Shown one piece after another: positions 8,979 through 18,542 of a DNA stretch of 64,000 nt. The translations under genes were made by a program, and so were the position numbers. The stretch spans positions 79,061 through 143,060 of the forward strand of contig CALUIB010000005.1 in assembly GCA_944320595.1 (NCBI GenBank), given 5' to 3'. Within the stretch, counting starts at the first letter, position 1. Every line of letters starts with the position of its first letter. Source of the DNA: an uncultured Muribaculaceae bacterium. GTDB lineage: Bacteria; Bacteroidota; Bacteroidia; Bacteroidales; Muribaculaceae. The notes under the pieces were generated by a model. It was not told where the DNA came from. It searched no databases and worked only from the letters and a program-made list of their open reading frames with translations.

Positions 8979-9359
8979 TTATTTAGTAGCTTTCTTCTTG
9001 TTAGCAACTGTTTTCTTTTTGCCCTTGCGAGTGCGCGCATTGTTCTTCGTGCTTTGGCCGCGCACCGGCAAGCCAAGGCGGTGACGGATGCCACGGTAGC
9101 AACCGATGTCCATCAGGCGCTTGATGTTCAATTGGATTTCGCTTCTCAAGTCGCCCTCCACTTTGTACTCGCTGCCTATGATTTCGCGAATTTTGGCGGC
9201 CTGAACGTCAGTCCAGTCCTTAACTTTGATATCCTTGTCGATTTCGGCCTTGGCAAGTATCTTGTTTGCCGAGCTGCGGCCGATGCCGAAGATATATGTT
9301 AAGGCAATTTCACCTCTCTTGTTTTGGGGCAAGTCCACCCCAACGATTCTTACTGCCAT
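8979..9359 (-). CDS. rpsM: 30S ribosomal protein S13
   Basis: This 126-residue S13 starts [20 protein letters not shown] and carries the helix-two-turn-helix region ([14 protein letters not shown]). Its basic tail [17 protein letters not shown] reaches towards the P-site tRNA in the 30S head. It follows the short rpmJ gene after 50 nt. The length and motifs are normal. Confidence 0.99.
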   Translation of the reverse strand: MAVRIVGVDLPQNKRGEIALTYIFGIGRSSANKILAKAEIDKDIKVKDWTDVQAAKIREIIGSEYKVEGDLRSEIQLNIKRLMDIGCYRGIRHRLGLPVRGQSTKNNARTRKGKKKTVANKKKATK

Positions 9360-9409
9360 ATCTTAACTTATATTGTTTTTGTTGCTTCGTCCAATGACAC
9401 TGGCTGCCA

Positions 9410-9526
9410 TTATCCTTGGCGTTGTTTAAACTTAGGGTTCTTTTTACAAATCACATACAAGCGGCCCTTGCGACGAACTATCTTGCAGTCGGCCGAACGT
9501 TTCTTTATTGAGGCTCTTACTTTCAT
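9410..9526 (-). CDS. rpmJ: 50S ribosomal protein L36 (zinc-free form)
   Basis: This short gene of 38 codons plus stop encodes [20 protein letters not shown] and then [18 protein letters not shown], which is L36. Only two cysteines remain (C14, C27). The CxxC pair and the histidine of zinc-binding L36 are missing, so it is a C-minus version. It sits in the usual place between infA and rpsM. Confidence 0.97.
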   Translation of the reverse strand: MKVRASIKKRSADCKIVRRKGRLYVICKKNPKFKQRQG

Positions 9527-9543
9527 ATAGCGTTTTCGTTTTT

Positions 9544-9762
9544 TTATTTATATCTAAAAGCAATTCTTCCCTTGGTAAGGTCGTAGGGAGACATTTCCAC
9601 TTTCACCTTGTCACCCGGCAGGATTTTGATATAGTGCATGCGCATCTTGCCCGATATGTGGGCGGTTATCTCATGCCCGTTTTCAAGCTCCACGCGGAAC
9701 ATTGCGTTTGACAATGCCTCTACGATTACTCCGTCTTGTTCGATTGCAGTCTGTTTTGCCAT
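9544..9762 (-). CDS. infA: Translation initiation factor IF-1
   Basis: This 72-residue OB-fold protein contains the typical IF-1 phrases [39 protein letters not shown] and [14 protein letters not shown]-1 binds the ribosomal A site during initiation and assists IF-2 (encoded here at 43498-46404). It lies 9 nt downstream of map and 17 nt before rpmJ. Confidence 0.99.
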   Translation of the reverse strand: MAKQTAIEQDGVIVEALSNAMFRVELENGHEITAHISGKMRMHYIKILPGDKVKVEMSPYDLTKGRIAFRYK

Positions 9763-9771
9763 ATAATTACT

Positions 9772-10557
9772 TTAAATTGATTTATCACCCAACACTTCTT
9801 CGATGAATTGGAACGACGACAATATGTCGGCCTTCCCGTCCTTGATGGCCACCGTGTGCTCGTAGTGAGCCGAAGGCTTGCGGTCCTTGGTGCGGCACGT
9901 CCACCCGTCGGCCTCAATTACGATGTTCTTGCTCCCGAGGTTTATCATAGGCTCGATGGCTATGCACATTCCGTTCTTGATGAGCGGCCCCGTGCCACGC
10001 CGCCCGTAATTGGGCACGTCGGGGTCCTCGTGCATATCACGGCCTATGCCGTGGCCGCAAAGTTCGCGCACCACGCTGAAACCGCGTTTCTCGCAATATT
10101 CCTGTATGGCGTGGCCAATGTCGCCTATGCGGTTGCCGACGACTGCCTTGCTTATGCCCACGTAGAGCGACTCTTTCGTGGTCTTGAGCAGCCGCATCAC
10201 ATCGTCGCTCACCTCGCCAACCGGAAAGGTGTAGCACGAGTCGCCGTTGAACCCGTCAATCACTGCACCGCAGTCAACCGACACGATGTCGCCCTCGCGA
10301 AGGGCATAATTCGACGGGAAGGCATGCACCACATTCTCGTTGACCGACACGCAAAGCGTGTAAGGATAGCCAGCATAACCCAGGAAACCAGGCACTGCGC
10401 CCTGCGAGCGTATGAAATCCTCGGCCACCTGGTTGAGCTTCAGCGTGGTCACACCTGGCTCTATGTGCTTGGCCACCTCGCCCAGTGTGCGGGCCACGAC
10501 CATGTTGGCAGCCCTCACAAGTTCTATTTCTTCGTCAGTCTTCAGGTAAATCATCAA
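9772..10557 (-). CDS. map: Methionine aminopeptidase, type I
   Basis: This 261-residue MetAP removes the initiator methionine from new proteins. The metal ligands are visible: two aspartates in VSVDCGAVIDGFNGDSCY, the histidine in CGHGIGRDMHEDP, and glutamates in CIAIEPMI and near the C-terminus (YEHTVAIKDG). It lies 18 nt after secY, the usual bacterial arrangement, and 9 nt before infA. Two ATG codons stand in tandem at the start. Confidence 0.98.
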   Translation of the reverse strand: MMIYLKTDEEIELVRAANMVVARTLGEVAKHIEPGVTTLKLNQVAEDFIRSQGAVPGFLGYAGYPYTLCVSVNENVVHAFPSNYALREGDIVSVDCGAVIDGFNGDSCYTFPVGEVSDDVMRLLKTTKESLYVGISKAVVGNRIGDIGHAIQEYCEKRGFSVVRELCGHGIGRDMHEDPDVPNYGRRGTGPLIKNGMCIAIEPMINLGSKNIVIEADGWTCRTKDRKPSAHYEHTVAIKDGKADILSSFQFIEEVLGDKSI

Positions 10558-10575
10558 TCCTGTTCTCCTATAGCT

Positions 10576-11904
10576 TTAAATGCCCGAACGTCCGGCAATC
10601 TTGCCCGATTTCATAAGCCCGTCGTAATGGTGCATCTTCAAGTGGCTCTCGATTTGCTGGAGCGTATCGAGCACCACGCCAACGAGGATGAGCAACGATG
10701 TGCCTCCGAAGAACTGGGCAAAACTATGGTTGATGCCGCACACCCCGGCGAATGCCGGCAAGATAGCGACGCAACCAAGGAACAACGACCCTGGGAAAGT
10801 AATTCTCGTCATAATCGAATCAAGGTACTCGGCTGTCTTCTTGCCCGGCTTGATGCCAGGGATGAAACCGTTGTTGCGTTTCATGTCCTCGGCCATCTGG
10901 GTGGGGCGCACCGTGATGGCGGTGTAGAAATAAGTAAACGCCACAATCATCACGAAGTAAACTGCATTATACCAAAAACCGTTCATGTCGGAGAACGCGC
11001 GGAAGAATCCCGAAGGATTTTGGTTGGCTCCAAAACCCATGAGCGTGATGGGGATGAACATGATAGCCTGCGCGAAGATGATAGGCATCACGCCGGCTGC
11101 GTTCACCTTCAAGGGGATATACTGGCGCACACCGCCATACTGCTTGTTGCCGACGATGCGCTTTGCATATTGCACAGGCACTCTGCGAGTTCCCTGCACT
11201 AGCAATATGGCACCGGCAATAACGGCAAACAGTATCACAATCTCAACGATGAACATGACCAAGCCGCCCTCGGCCGTGGTGAGGCGATTGGTAAACTCTT
11301 GCACGATGGCACCCGGGAAACGGGCGATGATACCCACCAAGATTATGAAAGAGATACCGTTGCCAATGCCGCGGTCGGTGATTTTCTCGCCGAGCCACAT
11401 GATAAACATACTACCGGCTGCGAGTATCACAGTCAGGTAGGCAGTAGTCCAAAAGCCGAAATGGGCAGCACCGCCGGCCGCATTCACCTGCACTTGCAGG
11501 TTGATGAGGTAGGCAGGCCCTTGCAGCAGCAGGATAAGCACGGTGAGGTAGCGGGTGTACTGATTGAGCTTCATGCGCCCGCTCTCGCCCTCGCGCTGCA
11601 TCTTCTGGAACGAAGGCAGCACCATGCCGAGCAGCTGGATTACAATCGACGCCGTGATGTAGGGCATGATGCCGAGGGCGAAGATTGATGCCTGTGAGAA
11701 CGCGCCGCCCGAGAACATATCGAGCAGCTGCATCAATCCGCCGCTGGCAAAGCTGCGCAGGGCGTCGATTTCAGAAGGACTGATTCCCGGAAGAACCACG
11801 TAACAACCAAACCGGTACACGAGTACCAGCAAGATTGTTATCGTGATTCGTTTCCGCAAATCGTCGATCTTCCAGATATTCTTTACTGTGTCGATGAATT
11901 TCAT
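10576..11904 (-). CDS. secY: Protein translocase subunit SecY
   Basis: This 442-residue polytopic membrane protein has about ten transmembrane segments and forms the SecYEG channel. It begins with the conserved KNIWKIDDLRKRITITILLV. The cytoplasmic loop with RRVPVQYAKR is present. Its ATG overlaps the rplO stop by 4 nt, giving translational coupling of ribosome and translocon genes, as in most bacteria. Confidence 0.99.
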   Translation of the reverse strand: MKFIDTVKNIWKIDDLRKRITITILLVLVYRFGCYVVLPGISPSEIDALRSFASGGLMQLLDMFSGGAFSQASIFALGIMPYITASIVIQLLGMVLPSFQKMQREGESGRMKLNQYTRYLTVLILLLQGPAYLINLQVQVNAAGGAAHFGFWTTAYLTVILAAGSMFIMWLGEKITDRGIGNGISFIILVGIIARFPGAIVQEFTNRLTTAEGGLVMFIVEIVILFAVIAGAILLVQGTRRVPVQYAKRIVGNKQYGGVRQYIPLKVNAAGVMPIIFAQAIMFIPITLMGFGANQNPSGFFRAFSDMNGFWYNAVYFVMIVAFTYFYTAITVRPTQMAEDMKRNNGFIPGIKPGKKTAEYLDSIMTRITFPGSLFLGCVAILPAFAGVCGINHSFAQFFGGTSLLILVGVVLDTLQQIESHLKMHHYDGLMKSGKIAGRSGI

Positions 11905-12353
11905 TTCTTAACAGTTTGAATAGTTCCACCGGCGGCTGTGATAGCCTCCTCGGCCTTCTTCGAGAAGGCATGGGCTTCTACTTCCACCTTCGACTTCAGT
12001 TCACCGTTGCCGAGCACTTTCACCAGCTGCTTCCTCGTTGCGAGGCCGGCGGCAATCATGTCGTCAAGAGTGACCTTCTCCAATTGCTTGGCATCGACCA
12101 ATGCCTGGATTGCGTCGAGGTTTACTGCTTTGTATTCAACACGGTTCCTGTTCTTGAAACCGAACTTCGGCACACGGCGTTGCAACGGCATCTGTCCGCC
12201 CTCGAAACCTACCTTAGTAGAGTAGCCCGAACGCGACTTTGCGCCCTTGTGTCCGCGAGTCGATGTGCCGCCCTTGCCCGAGCCAGCACCACGACCCAGC
12301 CTTTTACCTTTTCTATTTGAACCGGCTGCGGGTTGTAAATTGCTTAAATCCAT
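11901..12353 (-). CDS. rplO: 50S ribosomal protein L15
   Basis: This is L15 of 150 residues. The start is taken at ATG 12353 because it gives MDLSNLQPAAGSNRKGKRLG, the canonical N-terminus; an upstream ATG at 12386 would overlap the end of rpmD. The glycine-rich GRGAGSGKGGTSTRGHKGAK stretch binds 23S rRNA. The stop overlaps the secY start. Confidence 0.98.
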   Translation of the reverse strand: MDLSNLQPAAGSNRKGKRLGRGAGSGKGGTSTRGHKGAKSRSGYSTKVGFEGGQMPLQRRVPKFGFKNRNRVEYKAVNLDAIQALVDAKQLEKVTLDDMIAAGLATRKQLVKVLGNGELKSKVEVEAHAFSKKAEEAITAAGGTIQTVKK

Positions 12354-12382
12354 AGTTCTTGATAAGTTTTTTAATGTTTGAC

Positions 12383-12559
12383 TCAATCAACAATTTTCAC
12401 CAAGTGGTGAACCTTGTTAATCATACCCCTTATTGATGGACAATCTTCCTTCTCCACCACCTGATTCATCTTCCTCAACCCGAGCGAGTCAAGAGTCCTC
12501 TTTTGAACAGCCGGACAATTGATGCGGCTTTTCACTTGCTTAATCTTTATAGTTGCCAT
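12383..12559 (-). CDS. rpmD: 50S ribosomal protein L30
   Basis: This short gene encodes 58 residues: it begins MATIKIKQVKSRINCPAVQK, continues with TLDSLGLRKMNQVVEKEDCP, and ends MINKVHHLVKIVD. These are typical L30 phrases (LGLRK and the NKVHHLV end). It lies in the normal order rpsE-rpmD-rplO, 18 nt after rpsE. Confidence 0.98.
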   Translation of the reverse strand: MATIKIKQVKSRINCPAVQKRTLDSLGLRKMNQVVEKEDCPSIRGMINKVHHLVKIVD

Positions 12560-12577
12560 TTCTCTTATCCGAATTTA

Positions 12578-13096
12578 TTATCCTTTAAACACTCTGTCAA
12601 TCGAGATACCCCTTTGACGGGCTATAGTCTCGGGACTGCGCATTTCGTCGAGAGCCTTGAAAGTGGCTTTCACGAGGTTGTGAGGGTTGGACGAGCCTTT
12701 CGACTTGGCAAGCACGTCGGTAATGCCCACGCTTTCAAACACGGCACGCATTGCACCACCGGCCTTAACACCGGTACCGGGCGATGCCGGGCGGATAATC
12801 ACGCGCGAGCCGCTGAACTTGGCCTCTTGCTCGTGGGGCACGGTGCCCTTGTGGATAGGCACGCGGATAAGGTTCTTCTTGGCAGCCTCCACGCCCTTGG
12901 CGATGGCGGCAGTCACTTCGTTGGCCTTGCCCAAGCCGTAGCCGATTACGCCGTCTTCATTGCCCACAACCACGATTGCGGCGAAGGTGAAGGTGCGTCC
13001 TCCCTTTGTAACCTTGGTTACGCGGTTGATGGCGACAAGGCGATCCTTGAGTTCTATATCGTTAGTCGATTTTACTCTGTTGTTCTTCTTTATCAT
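12578..13096 (-). CDS. rpsE: 30S ribosomal protein S5
   Basis: This 172-residue S5 has the double-stranded-RNA-binding-like N-domain ([37 protein letters not shown]) and the C-terminal domain [21 protein letters not shown]5 sits at the mRNA entry site and influences decoding accuracy. It is 5 nt after rplR. Confidence 0.99.
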   Translation of the reverse strand: MIKKNNRVKSTNDIELKDRLVAINRVTKVTKGGRTFTFAAIVVVGNEDGVIGYGLGKANEVTAAIAKGVEAAKKNLIRVPIHKGTVPHEQEAKFSGSRVIIRPASPGTGVKAGGAMRAVFESVGITDVLAKSKGSSNPHNLVKATFKALDEMRSPETIARQRGISIDRVFKG

Positions 13097-13101
13097 AATC
13101 G

Positions 13102-13443
13102 TTAAAATTTAAGTCCGGCCTTGCGAGCGCCTTCAGCCACTGATTTCACTCTCCCGTGGTACAGGTAACCATTGCGGTCGAATACCACCGTGGTGATGCC
13201 TGCCTCCATTGCCTTCTTTGCTGCCAACTCGCCCACTTTCTCCGAGATTTCGCACTTTGTGCCTTCGGTCATGCCTTTCGACGATGCCGATGCCAAGGTG
13301 TGGCCGGTGGTGTCGTCAACAAATTGCACATAGATTTGCTTGTTGCTTCTGAATACCGTCATGCGGGGGCGTGCGGCACTGCCGGAAATTTTCCCACGGA
13401 TGCGGGTCTTGATTTTTTGTCTTCTCTGTAACTTGTTTACCAT
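13102..13443 (-). CDS. rplR: 50S ribosomal protein L18
   Basis: This 113-residue L18 binds 5S rRNA together with L5 (rplE, in this cluster). Visible signatures are [20 protein letters not shown] near the N-terminus and the ending [19 protein letters not shown]. It is 16 nt after rplF. Confidence 0.99.
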   Translation of the reverse strand: MVNKLQRRQKIKTRIRGKISGSAARPRMTVFRSNKQIYVQFVDDTTGHTLASASSKGMTEGTKCEISEKVGELAAKKAMEAGITTVVFDRNGYLYHGRVKSVAEGARKAGLKF

Positions 13444-13459
13444 GATGACGTCAAATTAA

Positions 13460-14014
13460 TTATTTGGCAGATGCCGATTTACCAGATTTGCGACGAATAA
13501 CCTCGCCGACGAACTTAATACCTTTACCCTTGTAAGGTTCGGGCTTGCGCAACGAACGAATCTTGGCGCACACCTGGCCCAGGAGCTGCTTGTTGCTCGA
13601 CTCCAGGATGATGAGCGGGTTCTTGTTGCGTTCGCTCTTAGCTTCCACCTTCACTTCGTTGGGGAGCTTGATATATATGGCGTGCGAGTATCCCAGTGCG
13701 AGTTCCAGCACTTGGCCGGTGGCAGTTGCACGGTAGCCCACACCTACTAATTCCATTTCCTTCTTGTAGCCTTCGCTCACACCCACCACCATGTTGTGGA
13801 TAAGGGCGCGGTACAAGCCGTGCTGAGCGCGGTGAATGCGGTCGTCGGTAGGACGTGTCACATGGATTTCGCCGTCTTTCAATTCCACGTTGATGTCGCT
13901 GTGGACGGCTTGCGACAATTCGCCCTTCGGGCCTTTCACACTAACTACATTGTCCTTGATTGTTACAGTCACGCCTGCGGGCACTGCAATTGGCAATTTT
14001 CCTATTCTTGACAT
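13460..14014 (-). CDS. rplF: 50S ribosomal protein L6
   Basis: This 184-residue L6 starts MSRIGKLPIAVPAGVTVTI and has the usual two repeated domains. The C-terminal signature KPEPYKGKGIKFVGEVIRRK is present. L6 lies near the sarcin-ricin loop and the factor-binding site. It follows rpsH by 15 nt. Confidence 0.99.
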   Translation of the reverse strand: MSRIGKLPIAVPAGVTVTIKDNVVSVKGPKGELSQAVHSDINVELKDGEIHVTRPTDDRIHRAQHGLYRALIHNMVVGVSEGYKKEMELVGVGYRATATGQVLELALGYSHAIYIKLPNEVKVEAKSERNKNPLIILESSNKQLLGQVCAKIRSLRKPEPYKGKGIKFVGEVIRRKSGKSASAK

Positions 14015-14029
14015 ATCTCGTACCCTCCA

Positions 14030-14428
14030 TTAATAAACGTAACACAATACTTCGCCACCAATCTGCTGTGCGAGGGCTTCCTTGTTGGTCATGATGCCCT
14101 TAGAGGTAGAAAGGATGGCAATACCTAAACCGTTCAATACGCGAGGCATATTCTTGTAGCCCGTGTACTGGCGCAATCCCGGACGCGAAACGCGCGTCAG
14201 GCACTTGATTGCGTTGACCCTGTCAACCGGGTCGTATTTCAAGGCTATCTTGATGGCCCCCGAAGGAGTGCCGTCATCGACGAACTTGTAGTTCAAGATG
14301 TAGCCTTTCTCGAAAAGGATTTTGGTTATCTCCTTTTTCATTTTCGAAGAAGGGATTTCAACGACCCTGTGCTGGGCCTTGATCGCATTCCTCAGACGTG
14401 TTAAATAATCTGCTATTGGATCAGTCAT
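14030..14428 (-). CDS. rpsH: 30S ribosomal protein S8
   Basis: This is S8 of 132 residues. ATG 14428 is chosen because it gives the canonical start MTDPIADYLTRLRNAIKAQH; the frame is open a further 11 codons upstream to 14461. The C-terminal region LGIAILSTSKGIMTNKEA is typical. S8 binds helix 21 of 16S rRNA and, in E. coli, represses the spc operon. A 138-nt gap precedes it. Confidence 0.98.
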   Translation of the reverse strand: MTDPIADYLTRLRNAIKAQHRVVEIPSSKMKKEITKILFEKGYILNYKFVDDGTPSGAIKIALKYDPVDRVNAIKCLTRVSRPGLRQYTGYKNMPRVLNGLGIAILSTSKGIMTNKEALAQQIGGEVLCYVY

Positions 14429-14566
14429 AAATAATTTGTTTAAATTGATCCGGTAGTTCACGCCCCCAGCGGAGGCGGGGCGCTCCCTTTGCCGAACAAT
14501 ATTTAATACTAAGTTATTTCTCTTGTCTTGTAATCTGCTTTTTTCTTCACATTTGGCTCACGCACA
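14429..14566 (-). promoter_or_regulatory. Long leader before rpsH (candidate S8 control region)
   Basis: There are 138 nt between rpsN and rpsH, with a GC-rich stem on the minus strand: GCGCCCC (14483-14477) pairing with GGGGGCG (14467-14461). The stem lies about 33 nt upstream of the start codon. A control role is inferred from the length, the structure and the known autoregulation by S8. Confidence 0.35.
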
Positions 14567-14836
14567 TCACCAGCTTGCCTTCTTCACGCCGGGGATAAGG
14601 CCCTTCGATGCCATTTCGCGGAACTGGATACGCGAGATGCCGAACTGGCGGATATACCCTTTGGGGCGGCCGGTAATCTTGCAGCGGTTGTGCAGGCGCA
14701 CTGCGCTGGCGTTGCGGGGTATCAACTGGAGTGCCTCGTAATTGCCTTCGGCCTTCAGCTGTGCCTTCTTGGCGGCATACTTGGCAACCAACTTGGCGCG
14801 TTTCACCTCGCGGGCCTTCATCGATTCTTTTGCCAT
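14567..14836 (-). CDS. rpsN: 30S ribosomal protein S14 (zinc-free form)
   Basis: This 89-residue S14 is the long C-minus type. It begins [20 protein letters not shown] and ends with [20 protein letters not shown] then KKASW. It has a single cysteine, so no CxxC zinc site. S14 is part of the 30S head. It follows rplE by 8 nt. Confidence 0.99.
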   Translation of the reverse strand: MAKESMKAREVKRAKLVAKYAAKKAQLKAEGNYEALQLIPRNASAVRLHNRCKITGRPKGYIRQFGISRIQFREMASKGLIPGVKKASW

Positions 14837-14844
14837 ATTGTTCT

Positions 14845-15393
14845 TTATTTAGCGTTTTTAAATGGAAGACCAAACTCTTTCAGCAGGGCGTAACCCTCTT
14901 CGTCGGTAGCGGCCGATGTCACGAAAGTGATATTCATACCCATCAGCTTGCTTATCGAGTCGATGTTGATTTCAGGGAAGATGATTTGCTCGGTGATACC
15001 CACGGTGTAGTTGCCGCGTCCGTCGAGCTTGCTATCGATGCCCTTGAAGTCGCGTATGCGAGGCAAGGCGATGCGGATAAAGCGTTCCATGAACTCATAC
15101 ATGCGGTCGCGGCGCAGTGTCACGCGCACGCCGATAGGCATTTTCTTGCGCACCTTGAAGTTAGATATGTCCTTGCGCGACAAGGTGGCGACTGCCTTCT
15201 GGCCCGTGATTGCGGTGATTTCGTTGATGGCGGTCTCGATAATCTTCTTGTCGCCGGTGGCTTCGCCCAGACCCTCGTTGATGACAATCTTCAGCAGGCG
15301 CGGAACTTGCATCGTCGAAGTGTAGTTAAACTTCTTCATGAGAGCAGGCGCAATTCTCTCGGCATAATCCTTTTTAAGACTTGTTGAACTCAT
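14845..15393 (-). CDS. rplE: 50S ribosomal protein L5
   Basis: This 182-residue L5 binds 5S rRNA and contacts the P-site tRNA. Visible signatures are [15 protein letters not shown] near residue 31 and the [20 protein letters not shown] region near residue 125. Its ATG shares the A of the rplX stop TAA (TAATG), so the two genes are tightly coupled. Confidence 0.99.
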   Translation of the reverse strand: MSSTSLKKDYAERIAPALMKKFNYTSTMQVPRLLKIVINEGLGEATGDKKIIETAINEITAITGQKAVATLSRKDISNFKVRKKMPIGVRVTLRRDRMYEFMERFIRIALPRIRDFKGIDSKLDGRGNYTVGITEQIIFPEINIDSISKLMGMNITFVTSAATDEEGYALLKEFGLPFKNAK

Positions 15394-15713
15394 TACTTAA
15401 TCTCCTCTCCTGACTTTTTAGAATAACGTACCTTCTTTCCTTCCTCGTTGACGCGGTAACCGATGCGGGTGGGCTTGCCGCTCTTGGGGTCGATGAGGCT
15501 CAAGTTGGAAACATGGATGGGAGCCTCCATCTTGATGATGCCACCCTGCGGGTGCTTTGCGCTCGGCTTCACGCTTTTCGACACCATGTTGATACCTTCT
15601 ACCACGGCGCGGTTCTTCTTGACAAGCACGCGCACCACGCGTCCTGTCTTGCCGCGGTCGTTGCCGGCATTGACATAAACTGTGTCACCCTTCTTTATAA
15701 ACAAACTATTCAT
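15393..15713 (-). CDS. rplX: 50S ribosomal protein L24
   Basis: This 106-residue L24 has the KOW motif near the N-terminus ([20 protein letters not shown]) and the conserved [21 protein letters not shown]24 initiates assembly of the 50S subunit. It overlaps the rplE start by one base and follows rplN by 24 nt. Confidence 0.99.
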   Translation of the reverse strand: MNSLFIKKGDTVYVNAGNDRGKTGRVVRVLVKKNRAVVEGINMVSKSVKPSAKHPQGGIIKMEAPIHVSNLSLIDPKSGKPTRIGYRVNEEGKKVRYSKKSGEEIK

Positions 15714-15737
15714 TGCGTTCTATTATCTTCGTCGTTT

Positions 15738-16103
15738 TTATAATACTTCGGGAGCGAGCGAGACAATCTTCATGTTGGTCGCACGAAGTTCACGTGCCAC
15801 AGGGCCGAAGATACGGGTGCCGCGCAGCTCGCCGGCGTTGTTCAACAAAACACAAGCGTTGTCGTCGAAACGGATATACGACCCGTCGGGACGACGCACT
15901 TCCTTCTTAGTTCTAACTATCACAGCTTTCGATACAGTACCTTTCTTCACGTCCGACGAGGGGATTGCGCTCTTCACTGTAACTACAATCACGTCTCCGA
16001 GCGAGGCGTAACGGCGTCCCGTGCCACCCAAGACGCGGATGCACAGCACTTCCTTTGCGCCACTGTTATCTGCAACTGTTAATCGGCTTTCAGTCTGTAT
16101 CAT
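15738..16103 (-). CDS. rplN: 50S ribosomal protein L14
   Basis: This 121-residue L14 begins [20 protein letters not shown] and contains [13 protein letters not shown] near the C-terminus. It lies at the subunit interface. It is 2 nt after rpsQ. Its length equals that of the E. coli protein within a few residues. Confidence 0.99.
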   Translation of the reverse strand: MIQTESRLTVADNSGAKEVLCIRVLGGTGRRYASLGDVIVVTVKSAIPSSDVKKGTVSKAVIVRTKKEVRRPDGSYIRFDDNACVLLNNAGELRGTRIFGPVARELRATNMKIVSLAPEVL

Positions 16104-16105
16104 GA

Positions 16106-16369
16106 TTACTTAACTTTTTCGATTATTTCTACTAATCTCCATCTCTTGGTCTTGCTCAGCGGACGAGTTTCCATCAGGCGCACCTTGTCGCCTATGCTGC
16201 ATTCGTTCTTCTCGTCATGGGCATGGTACTTCTTTGACTTGTTGACAAATTTCCCATAAATCGGGTGTTTCTCCTTCCAGCTGACAGTCACCGTGATGGT
16301 CTTGTCGGCCTTGTTGCTGGTCACTATCCCGACCCGTTCCTTCCTTAAATTTCTTTTCTTCTCTTCCAT
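16106..16369 (-). CDS. rpsQ: 30S ribosomal protein S17
   Basis: This 87-residue OB-fold protein shows the S17 signatures [40 protein letters not shown] and [16 protein letters not shown]. It binds 16S rRNA in the 30S body. It is 4 nt after rpmC. Confidence 0.99.
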   Translation of the reverse strand: MEEKKRNLRKERVGIVTSNKADKTITVTVSWKEKHPIYGKFVNKSKKYHAHDEKNECSIGDKVRLMETRPLSKTKRWRLVEIIEKVK

Positions 16370-16373
16370 TGTC

Positions 16374-16580
16374 TCACTTAGGATTACTAATCTTTAGCTC
16401 GCGGGCGCGCAACTCGGTTTTCACTCTCGCAATCATTCGGCGGTCTTGCGTAATCTTGGCAGGACTATCAAGAGGGCTGATAGAATGATTCATCTTCATT
16501 TGGAGGTATTCGCGCTCCATTGTCTCCAAGCGTTCCTTTAGTTCCTTGTCGCTCAGTTCCTTTATTTCTTCCTTCTTCAT
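16374..16580 (-). CDS. rpmC: 50S ribosomal protein L29
   Basis: This 68-residue helical protein begins [20 protein letters not shown] and ends with [15 protein letters not shown] plus a short tail. L29 sits by the peptide exit tunnel. It is in the standard order rplP-rpmC-rpsQ, 17 nt after rplP. Confidence 0.98.
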   Translation of the reverse strand: MKKEEIKELSDKELKERLETMEREYLQMKMNHSISPLDSPAKITQDRRMIARVKTELRARELKISNPK

Positions 16581-16597
16581 AATCTACTTTCCTTGAA

Positions 16598-17029
16598 TTA
16601 CACGTTTTGGTTGGGGTCGTAATCGCGGCGAACCACAAACTTGGTGGTGACGGGCAGCTTTTGTGCGGCCAGGCGCAAAGCTTCCTTTGCAACCTCGTAG
16701 CTCACGCCGTCAACTTCGATGAGAATGCGGCCCGGGGTGACCGGAGCAACAAACCCTTCGGGGGCACCTTTACCTTTACCCATTCGCACGTCGGCCGGTT
16801 TCTTGGTAATAGGCTTGTCAGGGAAAATCCTTATCCATATCTGACCTTCACGCTGCATGTAACGAGTAACGGCCACACGGGCAGCCTCGATTTGGCGAGC
16901 GGTAATCCACTTCGTCTGAAGCGTCTTTATTCCGAACGACCCGTGGGCAAGCTCGTAGCCGCGGTGCGCGAAACCCTTGCTCACCCCCTTTTGGGGTCTC
17001 CTGTATTTAACTTTCTTAGGCTGTAACAT
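16598..17029 (-). CDS. rplP: 50S ribosomal protein L16
   Basis: This 143-residue L16 starts [20 protein letters not shown] and carries [20 protein letters not shown] and [20 protein letters not shown]. These flank the A-site tRNA in the peptidyl transferase region. It follows rpsC by 28 nt. Confidence 0.99.
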   Translation of the reverse strand: MLQPKKVKYRRPQKGVSKGFAHRGYELAHGSFGIKTLQTKWITARQIEAARVAVTRYMQREGQIWIRIFPDKPITKKPADVRMGKGKGAPEGFVAPVTPGRILIEVDGVSYEVAKEALRLAAQKLPVTTKFVVRRDYDPNQNV

Positions 17030-17057
17030 TGTTGTCTCTTACAATTTCAAATGGCGT

Positions 17058-17792
17058 TTAACGATTGTTCTTCTTGTTACGGAACCCGCCACGGCGCTGC
17101 CCACCGGCGTTGCCGCCATTGCGGTTTTCCTTGGCATTCGAGGTGAACTGCGGAGCCAGGTCGCGCTTGCCGTAAACTTCGCCACGGCATATCCACACCT
17201 TAACGCCGACCACGCCCACCTTGGTGTGAGCCTCCACGAGCGCATAGTCGATGTCGGCACGGAACGTGTGCAGCGGCGTGCGGCCTTCCTTGAACATCTC
17301 GGAGCGGGCCATCTCGGCGCCGTTGAGGCGGCCGCTAACCTGCACCTTGATACCCTCTGCCCCGGCCCTCATGGTGCCGGCCACTGCCATCTTCACGGCG
17401 CGGCGGTAGGCAATCTTGCCTTCGATTTGGCGGGCGATGTTGGTTGCCACAATTTCGGCATCGAGTTCGGGACGCTTCACCTCGTGGATGTTGATTTGAA
17501 CATCCTTGTCGGTGACTTTCTTCAATTCTTCTTTGAGCTTATCGACTTCGGCACCGCCCTTGCCGATGATGATACCCGGGCGCGAGGTGCACACGGTGAT
17601 TGTCACCAACTTCAAGGTGCGCTCGATGACGATGCGCGACACGCTGGCTTTGGCCAGGCGAGTGTTCAGGTAGTTCCTTATCTTGCTGTCTTCAAGCAAG
17701 GTGTCGCCGTAATTCCTTCCGAAGTACCAGTTTGAGTCCCAACCGCGGATAATACCCAAGCGGTTGCTGATAGGATTAACTTTTTGTCCCAT
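17058..17792 (-). CDS. rpsC: 30S ribosomal protein S3
   Basis: This 244-residue S3 has the KH-2 domain with [18 protein letters not shown] and the C-terminal S3 domain ([20 protein letters not shown]). S3 forms the mRNA entry channel and has helicase activity with S4 and S5. Its tail is Asn/Gly/Arg-rich. It begins 1 nt after the rplV stop. Confidence 0.99.
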   Translation of the reverse strand: MGQKVNPISNRLGIIRGWDSNWYFGRNYGDTLLEDSKIRNYLNTRLAKASVSRIVIERTLKLVTITVCTSRPGIIIGKGGAEVDKLKEELKKVTDKDVQINIHEVKRPELDAEIVATNIARQIEGKIAYRRAVKMAVAGTMRAGAEGIKVQVSGRLNGAEMARSEMFKEGRTPLHTFRADIDYALVEAHTKVGVVGVKVWICRGEVYGKRDLAPQFTSNAKENRNGGNAGGQRRGGFRNKKNNR

Positions 17793-17793
17793 A

Positions 17794-18210
17794 TTAAGCG
17801 TTCTCTACTGCGTTAGTTTTTTGGATAGTATCTACGTACAATGTCACATGGTTAGAGCGTTTGCGGATACGGTATCCACGGCCTTGCGGCGCAGTGCGCA
17901 AACGTTTCAACATGGGAGCACAATCCACGAAGATTGTCTTTATGTACAACTCGTTATTCTCTGCCTTGCGTCCGTTCTTCTGTTCCCAGTTGGCAATGGC
18001 CGAGCGGAGCAGCTTCTCCACCTTCAATGCCGGTTCCTTCTTGGTGAAGTGCAGGATGCCCAAAGCCTTGAACACCTCTACGCCGCGCACCAAATCAACC
18101 ACGTAGCGCATCTTGCGGGGCGAAGTGGGGACGTTCCTCAATTTTGCGAAGCTCTGAGTGCTGCGTTCTGCCTTGATCGCTTCGGCTGATATTCTTTTTC
18201 TTTTACCCAT
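17794..18210 (-). CDS. rplV: 50S ribosomal protein L22
   Basis: This 138-residue L22 has the core ATS-type motif [18 protein letters not shown] and the tunnel-lining beta hairpin followed by [18 protein letters not shown]. It carries an N-terminal extension of about 20 residues ([20 protein letters not shown]). It is 43 nt after rpsS. Confidence 0.98.
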   Translation of the reverse strand: MGKRKRISAEAIKAERSTQSFAKLRNVPTSPRKMRYVVDLVRGVEVFKALGILHFTKKEPALKVEKLLRSAIANWEQKNGRKAENNELYIKTIFVDCAPMLKRLRTAPQGRGYRIRKRSNHVTLYVDTIQKTNAVENA

Positions 18211-18253
18211 TGTCTTAATTCTTTTTCAAAAATTTTGCTTCCTGTGGCCCTGC

Positions 18254-18523
18254 TTATTTCTTCTTGTTGCCCGAGTGGCCGCGGAAGGTGCGCGTGAGGG
18301 CGAACTCGCCCAGCTTGTGACCTACCATGTTCTCGGTTACATACACGGGAATAAACTTGTTACCATTGTGAACTGCGAAAGTATGCCCCACGAAATCGGG
18401 AGAAATCATCGAGGCGCGTGACCAAGTCTTGATAACCTGCTTGTTGCCGCTCTTCTCCATTTCGGCTACTTTCTTTTCCAGCTTTACACTGATATATGGG
18501 CCTTTTTTTAATGAACGACTCAT
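18254..18523 (-). CDS. rpsS: 30S ribosomal protein S19
   Basis: This 89-residue S19 starts [20 protein letters not shown] and contains [20 protein letters not shown] and [20 protein letters not shown]. It pairs with S13 in the 30S head. It is 19 nt after rplB. Confidence 0.99.
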   Translation of the reverse strand: MSRSLKKGPYISVKLEKKVAEMEKSGNKQVIKTWSRASMISPDFVGHTFAVHNGNKFIPVYVTENMVGHKLGEFALTRTFRGHSGNKKK

Positions 18524-18542
18524 AATTAATCAATTAATCAAA

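Noticed and set aside
9808..11202. 464-codon open frame on the plus strand
   Set aside because: Antisense to map and secY and spanning the boundary of both; composition is His/Arg-rich nonsense.
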